Source of the DNA: Macrocystis pyrifera
Taxonomy: Eukaryota; Sar; Phaeophyceae; Laminariales; Laminariaceae
DNA: 64,000 bases
Direction of reading: 5' to 3'
Assembly (NCBI GenBank): GCA_031763025.1
Contig: JASSKH010000021.1
Span: 248,001-312,000 of the forward strand
The notes below the pieces were generated by a model that was not told the DNA's origin, searched no databases, and saw nothing but the letters and a program-made list of their open reading frames with translations. Position numbers and translations under genes: made by a program. Below are positions 49,101 to 61,100 of the stretch, piece by piece. Each line of letters opens with the position of its first letter. Position 1 is the stretch's first letter.

Positions 49101-52100
49101 TTTTGAGCCTATCAGACTTGAATTATTTTACGAATTGAAGGAGTTAGCCGCTAAGACGTTTTTTTCTCAACTACTTGCTATTTTCTCAAGCTATAAAATC
49201 CAGTGTTGCTGCTGCTGCTTGCTGTATCTGTATCTGCTGCTGAGGTTGGTAAAAAACGAGCCATTAAAAAAAAATTGAGATTTTCAACGCAGAGAAAATT
49301 CTCGTGCTCGTGCGGGATTTTGATTATTGTTGACTGCTCGGCACGACTCGCGAGCTCACGAGTAGGTTTCCAAGCCTATTGCACCGAAAAAAAAAGAACA
49401 CAAGACCACGATCACTCGATTGCTCGACTTGGTGAACACAGCACACACATACTATACGAACACTGCTGTTGTACTGCTGCTGCTGTTGTGATGCGCACCG
49501 TGGCTGCACGTTGCGTTTGCTACACAGACGAAGTGCGAGTTCGTACGAATCGTCGTCCTGCCCCTGCGCAGCATCCAATTAATGGCACTATTCTCGAGGT
49601 TATGTACGTATGTGTTTGTTCCTGTTTTCCTAGGTTGACAGGAATCACGACTCACGCACGCACACACACACAAAATGCCGTATCCGCGGTCGTCACCAAA
49701 GGGAGAGCTTGATGAACGATTGTTGCAGTGCCGTGGCTGCCTCTGTAGAGAGCTCGAGGGACGGTGTGATCAGGCATGATAAAGCAGCAGCCAGCAGCAG
49801 AAGACAGAAATCTTTGAAATTGTGGGGTCTCCATTCTTCTGCTTGGCTCTAGCAGGTCGGAATGATTCCCCGTAGTTAATAGCCAGAATTCGCGACTTCA
49901 GAGGCCCAGAGCACGCGCCACGGACCTCGGCCGGGGCTTGCGCCGTGGTGTACACGCGGGCTCCCTGTGTGCCACGAAGCCTAGAGTGCGAGAGGAGACC
50001 CGCGGCCGGACGAGAAAAATAAAGTATTCCGGAAAAAAAGTCAATTTGGTACAAAGTAATACAAGGCGCTTGGCTCCGCGGGCGGTCTACGCCGCCCGCC
50101 ACGTTCGCTCACGAAGCAAAAGTGCATAAAACTATGTGATGCGGACAGAGGTCCATGATTTAATATAGTTTCATGATTGTAGTTGCAAACTGGCAAGTTG
50201 ATAATGCCAAGAATCCCGCCGCCATGCTTCAGGGAGAAAACAGCGTGCACGCCACATACGCTTCGCGTCGCGGGCGGCTCCGCCCGCTACGCTCGCTCAC
50301 ATGCCGCACGTACACATACCCCAAGTAGGGTAATTATTTTCTTCTTGTGATATGCTGTATGTACGAAAGAGAAAGCACAGCACGGCACAGCTGAACCGCA
50401 AAAAAAAATGAAAATGAAACCGAAAAATCCAGAAAGAAAACAACATCCTCGTCCCCTCTCGTGTAATAATTTCTACCTGATTCGAACACCTTGCACCGGT
50501 CAAAAAAGAAAAAAAATCGAACAGCAGAGCTTCTCTCTCAGCCTCGTACGCCGCCCGCCCCTCTCACGACCACCTCGCCACCGATTCGGCCCGGGTAAAG
50601 CTTTCGTCACCCTCTGCCACAGTGAGTCCCGTCGCCTGCCTCGCGTTAAGCCTGGTGCTCACCGTGGTCGTCGTTCGCCAGCGCGACAATGTTGGTGCTC
50701 AGACTGCGCAGCTCTCTCTGTGAGCTTCATTTTGGTCGCAAAAATAAGCATCGCTTGAATGTTATCTTGCAATCCCGAACGACCCTTATATACTCGTACA
50801 TACTCTATCAAATTCGTCAGATGGTGCCAGACAGAGCCCATTCATGCTCCCCTCGTGCCTCGAGGCACGAGACGCCTAGCGATGAGTACGGCGACCGCGC
50901 TCCTTGCAACCCCCTCTCTACCCGCCAGCACCCGCTGACACCCGCGACGGTGCCGGGCTCGCCCGCGGTGCCGTGCTCGGAGTACACGCACGCACACGAA
51001 ACGAAGTAAGAAAAAAAGAAAAAATAACCGAAATTGCCAAAAAAAAGAGAGAAAACAAAGCACAGCTGGAAGGTCCCGCAAGTAATCGAAGGAGGCGTTG
51101 TCCAAGCGGGATCTCTGAGAGGCCAGGAATGTACCAACCGAGCGAAAGAGAGCCTACCAAACCGCTGAAAAAAAAACAAAATCGACTTGTTCTTTTTCCG
51201 AAACTTTCTTTCCTTTTTCCGGGAAAAAAAATGTGGCACGACAAGCAAGTACGCAAAGAAACCAAAGAACGCGAAGAAAGAAAATATCGTCGAAGCGACA
51301 AAAACACGTGGTAGACTCGCTGAGCGCGAGGCAGGTGCTTATATTCAAGAAAAGAGAAAGGATGTGAAGGCAATGTTTATAGTTTGGAATTTACCAAGCC
51401 TCTCTGCTGCGATCACTCGAAGAATCTCACCCAGGGTTACTACTCCCGCGTTGATTCGATGGCAACCAACGCGGAAAATCGTCGCTGGGAGTAGTTGTTC
51501 CGGTAAAATCAACAGTAGGAAAGCGTTTCATTTCTCGAGTGTTTAGGCTGTACGGAAACAAATGCCAATGAGTGTTTAGGCTGTACTTACAGCAAGTTTT
51601 CTCCCACTTCGGGAATGCGTCCCCGGTTTCGGATCCAAAATTACTCGTAGGTGGTTGATAAGAGCAAACCTGTCATCGAGATGGTCACTATACTTTAAGC
51701 AAGTTATGATACCTCCCTTGGAACTTCGTTTGATTACAGATGCTGGCGGTATAGAGCGGCTAAATGCCCAAAGTAAATGAGGATAACAGCATCGGCCACT
51801 CAATGTATGAACGATATTACCGTTACAGCATTCATAACCCGGGGTGTTGAGGCAGGTGGTGAGGCAGAAGTTGTGTCCTGCCGTAGTACTTACTGTAACT
51901 ACAATGTGAGGAGCTGTACGCGACGCGTGTTACACGATGATGGTTGTATTTTGTCTTCCAAACCCCAACCCTAACCCTAATCCCACCCTTCGCTTTTCAG
52001 GTGGCTATACTACAATCAAATCAAAAGGGTCAAGAGTGCCCGTCTACCGAACCCTAAGAAAAGCTTACATTTTGGCACGCTCTTTCTATAGTAGAGGGTA

Positions 52101-55100
52101 TGATAACATCCCACCCTTCCCGCTTTAGGTCGCTCCACGGGAGTATAATCAAACTAACCAACTAACCCTAAGCCAAAATCGTCAAGAGTGGCCGTCTATG
52201 TACCATACCGCAGAATGTGTTCTTGCGCTACATGATACAGTATACAGGTACGTCACGTGAGCAAATACGGAACTTGGGTTCAGTATCGCGCGGCAACCCA
52301 TTTCATCGCGATCGCTAACACTTGTATATTTTGTCATGTAAAGAGGTGGGAGACAGGCGTCAGACGAAATACAAACGACAACGCCGACTCACCACCCCAT
52401 GCGTCTGCAGTAGCACGAGCAGATTAACCACAGACGGCAAGGCCAACTCACCACTCCTTGTGTCTGCAGCACCACGAGCCCGAAGGCTTTGTGCTGCGCG
52501 GCAGCCCCGAGAGCTCTGAGAGCCTCCTTGGCAGTCTTGGGGAACGTTGAGGCAGCCTTCATGCACATGGACAACGGAGCCATGCCACCCTCTCGTAGCA
52601 TCTGCCGCAAAAAAAAAACAAAATCGCACCGAAGCGACAAGATGATTTTAATCCGTCAAGACAAGGACGGAGCGTAGCAGAAAATCCTGTCTTCGCCCCT
52701 CCTTCGTGCACGAATATTTAGTACTTAAAAGATGATTATCATATTCTTCGGAAGCTTGTTGTTAATGCCCTGAGGTCACTACTGTTATCCCAGTCAAGCG
52801 CAATACCATCAGCTTCGGAAACGTAGATACCATGGCCTTCCGCAACATAAATAGGAAGACCTTCCGCAACATCAATATCACAACCTTCGGCAACACCCGT
52901 ACCATGATCTTCTGCAAGGTCCACACCATGATGTTCCGCATGATCAATACCAACACCTTCAGGGACATCAAAACAACGCGTCTGTCCAGATCAGTGGCAT
53001 CAATACCACGACCCTCGGCAAGATAAATGCTAACCCTACCGGTACCCTAACCTGGGATCACTCTTGACACCAAGTGCAGTAGAAGCGCTACCGCTAAACT
53101 ACTGTAGATCTAACCTTTTCACTAATGCACTGTGCCCGAACATATAACAAAGATTTGAACACTATGATATGCTACACTATACTACAGTAGTGTGTCCCCC
53201 ACACGGGAGTGCAGCTGTAAAGACTCTAAAGGCTCTAAAACCTACAAAAGAGGTTAAGGCCATGGCTCACACTTCCATCTGAGCCTACTGTACAAGCGAG
53301 GTGCAGTGAACACGGGGGGGGGGGGGGGGGGCGTCTTTGAGCAGCAATCGGATCGAGGTGCGTATAATATTACCTGGTAAATGGCATCTATTTTTTCGTT
53401 CAAGGGCCCAGGTATAGCGACCCAAACAACAAGAATATCAACGGTATTATCTACGGCCTCGTCGACGGTCCTATCAAGACGTCTTATCAACGGTCTCGTC
53501 AACGGTCTGTTGCTACTAGGAGCGTGGGCCCGCAGCATTAGCATTCCCAGTAGGATCATGTTCCGCAGGTATCATACACACGTCAATAAAAACTAAAATA
53601 TTCCCCAAAGCCAGCAGGATTTGCTCAACTGCTTCCTGTGGCCGATCAAAGCCGTAAACAGAATTTTGCTATGGTCACTTTTATAGAGCTGTCAGTCGGC
53701 AGCATTTCACGACTAGCAACTAATCGGCACGTGCCGCAAGCCAGTAACTGACTATAGCCGGTAGGTCGGCTGCCGAATCTATTAATGGATCATGGCCAGC
53801 CGACTTGCCGACTTGCGGACTAAAATCAATCAGCCAACCTAGGCCGAAAGGACCCCGCGAAACAAATATCCCGCATCCAACAATCTTTCCTACATATATG
53901 GAAACCGAATAAGTTGAATAGTGGGCATCTCAGGCAAATGTCCAACTAGTACCACTCCGACCCTTACAACAACTACCTGGCACTGAAGTTAGTGACTTCG
54001 TTTCGGTGCCGACTCATACTCCCTCCTCAAGTCCCACAAGGGAAAATACAACAATATAATACAACCACTTTGGCTGGTACTATACACACTGTTTCTAGTT
54101 TGGCGTGAAGATGACAGCATAATTCAATTTGCAGCGAGAGTGGCATAAACCGTGAACAGCCTATAACCCTAACCCTGCTTTGGAGTGCTTTTGAGCGGAG
54201 CGAGTTGCCAATGTGCACGGCCTTGTTAATTGTATAGGGTTAAGGCATGCATGGTGTAATTCCCTACTAGGCGGGCATGCCTAACTTTTGAGCTGGGTGA
54301 AGCCGGACACCCTGAAGAAAAACAGAAGCCGGAGATCCACCCACCATCTCTTTTTTTTTTTGTTTGCCTTTCAAAAGCGCCCACGGTTGACTACATTTAG
54401 CACTGGAATATGGACAAGCTTGAGTTCCTACTGTAGCAAAAGCTACCCTAACCCTTGATGGTGGGATCACAACACAATCGCAACACAATCGCAACACATA
54501 CTTCGGTATAGTATATGCCAGGGACGGTCAGCAACACCGACAAGCCGACATTGGCGTCCCGTGCCTCTTGCTTTTGGAGTGGCGGTCTGGAAAAACTCCA
54601 TACACCCGTGGGCCTTTCTCTGGGCATACAAGATACAATGTAAAACGTACCTCTCCAACTTGATCGCTGTTTGTCTTGCCTTGGGGACAGACTGCTTAAA
54701 TTTTGAGTGTTTAGTCCCCAAAACGGGACTGCAGTCTACCAGGTGTACTATTAATAACAGTCCCAAAAGGGTTAACGCTTGCCTCCAAAGGCACGCGCTA
54801 CACCAGCAACACCAACAGCCCGACGGCCGGTGCTCTGCAAGCACTGCACATGCAAGCCGTGGCATGCACTCTACAGTAGTGCGCTAGACAGTATCACGGC
54901 AAAATGCACCAAGATGCTCCAACCCGTTCAGTCTGTCCTCCAAGAATTTCGAGCCGTTGCATATGCGTTGCCCCAAGGACCAACAGCACACCTTACAAAT
55001 GTTTCACACCTACTGTAGAACAGATCAGACAGGCAATACAGATCATCATCTATCTGACAGTTCTATCTATCTAGTGTAGATCATCTAGTTCTTTGCCTGC

Positions 55101-58100
55101 CGTTGCGCGAGGTTGTGCAGTGTGATCTGCATATATACCACAGATACAACTCTGGAAACACGCGCTAGATCATACATATGGTTATTTTACGGGTCCCACC
55201 TGATAGCATGAGCTATAATACTGTAGATCCTATACACAAGAACGGGACTGTATCTCTGCCCTGAAAGACGTGTTTCACACCTACTGTAGAACAGATCAGA
55301 CAGACAACACAGATCATCATCTATCTGACAGTTCTGTCTATCTAGTGTAGATCATCTAGTTCTTTGCCTGCCGTTGCGCGAGGTTGTGCAGTGTGATCTG
55401 CATATATACCACAGATACAACTCTGGAAACACGCGCTAGATCATACATATGGTTATTATACGGGTCCCACCTGATAGCATGAGCTATAATACTGTAGATC
55501 CTATACACAAGAACGGGACTGTATGTCTGCCCTGAAAGACGTAGAGCATCATCTAGAGCATCAAGGGCATCACGTGGAAATCGATTATCTCCCCGATGTG
55601 TTATTGTTGGGAAGGGTTAGAGTGATGGGTGATGGGTGATAGTTGATGAGAAGGGTGATGAACTCCGCCAGGACATAGGTGGGCACTCGGGAGGGTGGGA
55701 CAGGAGGGTACATGTAAACAAGGAGTATAATATAGAATAGAAGGACAGAAGTGAAAAAAAGAGCACCTCCAGGGAACATCTAATATGTCCCCGGGAGAAA
55801 CACGTCTGTCGTCTCTCCGTAATTCCTGTACGTTACATATAATCATGTAGCACCTCAAGTCAACAGCCAAGTCTGTTTCGGATGCCGCACCTGCACGCAG
55901 GCAGAAGGTTCGGTCGACAACAGGGCGCCCAACGCCAGCATCACTTGGCTTTGCGCCGCATCCTGCTCAGAAAAAGCCGCCGCCGTGGCTTCCACTCTCT
56001 GCTCCTTGCCGGCAACCTCGCCTTTTCCCGATGGGGCTTCGGCTGCCGATGCCTGCTCTTTTTGACTGTGCTTCAAAACTGCTGCCGCCGCCTCCCGTAA
56101 GGCCTTCAGAGCCTATCACAGGGCGGAAATGGAAAGTGATGTTGAAATATTAAACCAAATATTATAGGAAACACAGGCATTAGAGGCATTAGAGGCAATA
56201 AACGTAACCGTAACCGTAACCGTAACCGTAACCGTAATACAGGGGAAGGTGCATAGAAATGAGCACCATCTATGGCACGGAAATATAGGGGGGTGCATGC
56301 TTTCCTGGCCCATCGTGAGGATTGATCACTACCAGTATGTGATACTATATATTACTAAATAATACTATGTACCTTACTATGCCCCCAATGCATACAACAG
56401 GGAGAAAGCTCTATCCTTGACTTTATAGTAGTAGAAAATGGAAGTGGTAAGGGAACGGAACTGCATGTGCGCACAGCGAACGTAGGAACTACGGATCACT
56501 GTCTAATATGGACAAACAGTCAACAAACGAGAGTTATCAAACATAGACGAGGTAGGAAATTGCACAGATGGAGAATAGATGAATAGAAGTAAAAGAGAAC
56601 CGAGAAGAGTTCCAACAAGAGGTGCCCTGGACCTGCCGGAAAGAAGAAAGAGGTACACCAGTAGTCGGGAGAAGAAGGAAGTAGATGCACAGATGTACCC
56701 ATGTGGCAAAGCAATAGAGAGTAGAACTCACATAGTAGGAGAAAGTGAATTATACAACGAGGAACGGGATGTGTTAGAAGAGGAGATGAGGGGAATAGAC
56801 GAATGTGACATGGAGGAGTTTGATACACTGAATAGCAGCGAGGAAACGATCGCTATCCTAGGAGACAGATGGTGGCCACAGGCGGCCAAACAGGAAGGGG
56901 ATAAGACTAGCAAAAAGTTTCTACGCAATATATGGAAACAACGTAGTGAGCGCCCAATTGTTGGAGGTGTCTCTATTAGGAGTAGGAACGGTGCTCCGTC
57001 TCGAAAGGGATGCGTGGTCAATGGTCAAATGACAAAGGCAAGCAACAAATCAGTACGCCCCCCCTCCCCCCGTAATAGAGGTATCCGCCACGAACGCGTA
57101 CAAATTTTTGAAAAATTAGACTTGCCCGACCCTCCGCGTAACGCCATGTTGAGGACCGGGTACCAGGGCATTCGGGTTAGGGTTAGGGTTACGCGGGTAC
57201 CGGGGTGCCTGGGACAGTAAGAAAATTGGTACGCGCATTAAATGACCGATTGAAGCAAGCAACAGCAGAAGTACAGCACAACCCGCAGGATCACGCAGAG
57301 CCGTCTTGGCGCCAGACCATTGCGTAGCAGGCGTCACGACGGCGCTCATTTAATCGCTCAATCATATGGCACCCTGTCCTAGGGTTAGGGTTAGGGTTAG
57401 GGTTAGGGTTAGGGTTAGGGTTAGTGTTAGTGTTAGGGTTAGGGTGGTATTCAAGTCGTCGCTCATTGCTCAAGCCTGCCTGATCATCGGACCATAGTCA
57501 CACGATGACACACCAGCAATAGCACAACACACAGACGGCGCCAAATCACTCTAGAAATGTACGGCAAGCAAAAATCAAGTATCGCGGTGCGCGACACATA
57601 ATTATAGTTGTGTACGGCACGGCACGGCACGGCACGAGCGTTTATCCTGTGCTGAGGTAATTACAACGGGGGGACATAATATTCAAGATATATAGAACTA
57701 CTTATAGATATCTCGATCTCTGAGCGTGCTCGGTTGGTACATCCCTGGTCTCTCAGAGCTCCCACTTGGGAATCGCCTCCTTTTATTACTTGCCGGACCT
57801 TTCCAGCGGGTCTTTGTTTTCTGGTCATTTCTCTTGGCTCTTTCAGTCCTCCTTTCCTTTTTTCTTCTTTCGTTTCGTGTGCGTGCGTGTACTCCGAGCA
57901 CGGTTCCGCGGGCGAGCGCGGCACCGTCGCGGGTTTCAGCGGGTGCTGGCGGGTAGACGGGGAGTTGCAAGGAGCGCGGTCGCCGTTTTCGTGGCTGGGC
58001 GCCGTGTGTGCCTCGAGACACGAGGGAAGCATGAATGGGCTCTGTCTGGCCTCCTGGTGTGGTTCCGGTTATACTATGTACGAGTATATAAGGGTCATTT

Positions 58101-61100
58101 TAATATTCAACAAAATTGAAGCGGTGCTTATTTTTGCGACGAAACTAAAAATCACACAGAGAGCGACTCAGCCTGAGCACCAACTTTTGTCGAGCTGGCG
58201 AACGAGGGCCACGGTGAGCACCGGGCTTCATGCGAGGCGGGCGACGGGGCCTACTGTGGCAGAGAGGGAGGAAAGCTTTACCCGGACCGAATCGGTTGCG
58301 AGGTGGTCGCGAGAGAGGCCGGCGGCGTACGAGGCTGAGAGAAGCTCTGACGTTCGATTTTTTTTTCATTTTTTCTTTTTGACCCGTGTAAGGTGTTCCA
58401 ATCAGGCAGAAAATTATTACACGAGAGGGGACGGGGGATTTTCTTTCTTTCCGAAATTCCAGTTTCATTTTCATTGTTTTTGCGGTGCTGCTGCTGTGCC
58501 GTGCTGTGCTTTCTCTTTCGCACATACAGCACTTACTCAAACTAAGAAAATAAGTACCCTCCGCACCTACCTGGGGTATGTACGTACGTACGGCATGTGA
58601 GCGAACTGCGCGCGCGACGCGAAGCCTATGTGCCGTCCGAGCTGTTTTCTCCTGAAGCATGGTGGCGGGACTCTTGGCATTATCAAGTCGCCAGATTGCG
58701 GCTACAATGATAAAAAAAAAACTATATTCAATCATGGACCTCTGTCCGCTTCGCATAATATGATGTAGTTTTCCTTCCTGAACGAGCGTAGCGGGCGGCG
58801 TAGGCCGCCCGCGGAGCGAAGCGCCTTGCAATACTATATAATATCATATAATACCATATCATAGTAACTAGAGGTGTGCCAACATAGGAGGGTTAGGGTG
58901 CGTGGTTTTTGGGCCCAGAGGGGGTTCTGATTAGTACGTATTAGTATTAGTATTAGTAATAGTATTAGTGTGTGTTGATATGCCGTAATGATAGCCTATT
59001 TTCCAGTCTGCACCTGCACAATTGGGGTGTTTAGCTTGGCCGCCTTGGCCACCTTGTCCTTTATCCTCCGAGCCGCCTTGACAGCTTCCTTGTTTCCTGG
59101 GTCTAGCTGCAGCGGCAATGTACAATAGAATAGTGTTAATAGTGTTGGATATACAATATGATAAGAGCGATAATCGAGTTTGGTACGATATACCTGGTAA
59201 TATAAATACCGACAAACCAGCAAATTATCACAATTATGAGGTACTGGTACGTTTCACGATTTTATACTCGATACACCTATCGTACGCGTTCGTTCCGTAT
59301 CAGCGGTGATGCGGTTGGAGGAACAACACCAACGCACAATAACATGTACAAGGCAAGTACACTAACTAAACCACTAACTAAACCACTAAGTACACACCAC
59401 TAATATCGTACTTATACCTGGTATTCAATCAAGACCAATCCGGCAAGGCAGGCCCTAGGTGCAGTAGCAATGATGATGCGAACAGCCAGCATGTTACAGC
59501 TGCGTCCCCAATCTACGATCTATGCCTGCGATGAGCAAGTCACCCCTGCCACCTGCTATGCTGTACAACTTACAACGGCATAAACCTCGATTCGCGGCCT
59601 ATATTGTGGCAATCAGCATGACCACGTCATAGAGTATACCACGTACCAGGTATGCATTATGCAGTATGCAGTATACAGTACCAGGTACCTTGTTATGCAT
59701 TATGTGCATGTTGCATGTGTATACTTACTCTAGCTCCAGAACAGCGAGATTGGCTACTGTACACTGGGCGGCGGCAAGAGATAGACTGTCGCATCGATGC
59801 CAGTTGCGCCGTGTCAAACGTCTGGTGGTGTTATGATGATTTGACGTGATTTGAAGAGACACGTTCGTTCGTTCGACAGGGGCATTTGTTTTCGTTCCTA
59901 ACCCTAAGATACAGAAAGCTCGAGAGGGGTTCTGCTTGTAGTTGTGGTGGCAAACCTAACATGAGATGATGAAAATCGACGAGCTGTGGGAATGTCCAAT
60001 GAACCCTAGGCGCAACAAAAATGGAGCTAAAAGGAAGGCAAGTACCGGGTGAGAAAGGGCAGCTGTGTCAACGGTGGCAACGGTAGCAATGGTTTGTACA
60101 GAAGGCCCTTCAGGGATAGGGGTGGGGTAAAGCGTATCACGACTTGAAGTCGAAGCAACAACTGATGACAAAAACGAACAGACACACAGCGAACAACAGA
60201 CAACACAAACAACCGAATGAACGAGCAGTTGCATTAACGTACCTCTAATGCTCTCTTTGCGTCTTTGAGAGCATCGGCGTCCTCGTGGAGCTGCTCCCTG
60301 GCTAGAGCCCTCCTGAAGTATGCCTTCACCCTCCCCGGATCAAGGTCCAGCGCACTCGTGCAGTCTGCAACACACTCAAAAGCCTGTGCAATGCCCAAAA
60401 TATAGTCATTGCTCGTATTATTGATAGTGATATTGTTAATGTTATTGCTACAGTAGTGTTAACGTCGATGTTGATAGCATTGCGCTTGCCATCCGACGAT
60501 GTGTTATTAATAGCATGAGCTTCGCGTTGACCACTCGGAAACATCCCCCGAAAGATTGCTATCGATATCGTTATTGTTATTGATGTTATTGCTATTGCTA
60601 TACGGTTTGCAACGACAAAAGGAAGTGTGCACAATGCGGCGTGGATATATAGTCTGTTTCGTCGTGTAACATGCCAGAACTGACTAGGTACAGTACAATA
60701 CTGGTGTTGTTGTTCATGTCATAGCTATAGCAGCTACAACACAAGCTTCAGATATTGTGCAGGGGGACAATGAGTTAAACCGTGTGCGTGGCCTTCACAG
60801 CAGTGATCGAGTCAACATCTTCGAAGACGTGCACTTAGGGTTAGGGTATTGATATACCTGTTGAGTATAAATATTAGGGTTAGGGAGAGAGGACCTACCC
60901 GCGGTCACAGGAATGCGATATCAAGAAGATATTAGTGTGCCATCATTCATAATACTACGGCCAGAAATAAAGAACACGATGACTGCAAGTTCTTCGCGCT
61001 ACCGCAGTGTATGTAAGGAGGCGGTACCAGTACTTCGTAATAGCTAGCTAGCTGACTGGCTGGCTGGTATGGCGTGAAGACGTCCTGCCGTAACTCTTGA

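Larger units (their letters stand above)
47245..50063 (+). repeat. Segmental duplication copy 2
   Basis: Colinear with 30510-32386 but enlarged by a SINE (48118-48457) and a foldback element (48792-49205). The right border, TTTGGTACAAAGTAATAC, is shared; copy 1 then continues CTGGTATATGG while copy 2 runs into repeat C. Confidence 0.85.
42519..52451 (-). other. Intron 5 of UNC45, 9933 nt
   Basis: The largest intron. It holds a GATAAAAGT array next to its acceptor, the MGNTC ORF, a TTCAAGG array, repeat A copy 5, LINE fragment 1, segmental duplication copy 2 with its SINE and foldback insertions, and repeat C copy 1. Its size is thus largely explained by insertions. Confidence 0.85.

Noticed and set aside
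57734..58600. 288-codon plus-strand ORF
   Set aside because: It lies across repeat C copy 2, and the frame is not preserved in the inverted copy at 50064-51143.
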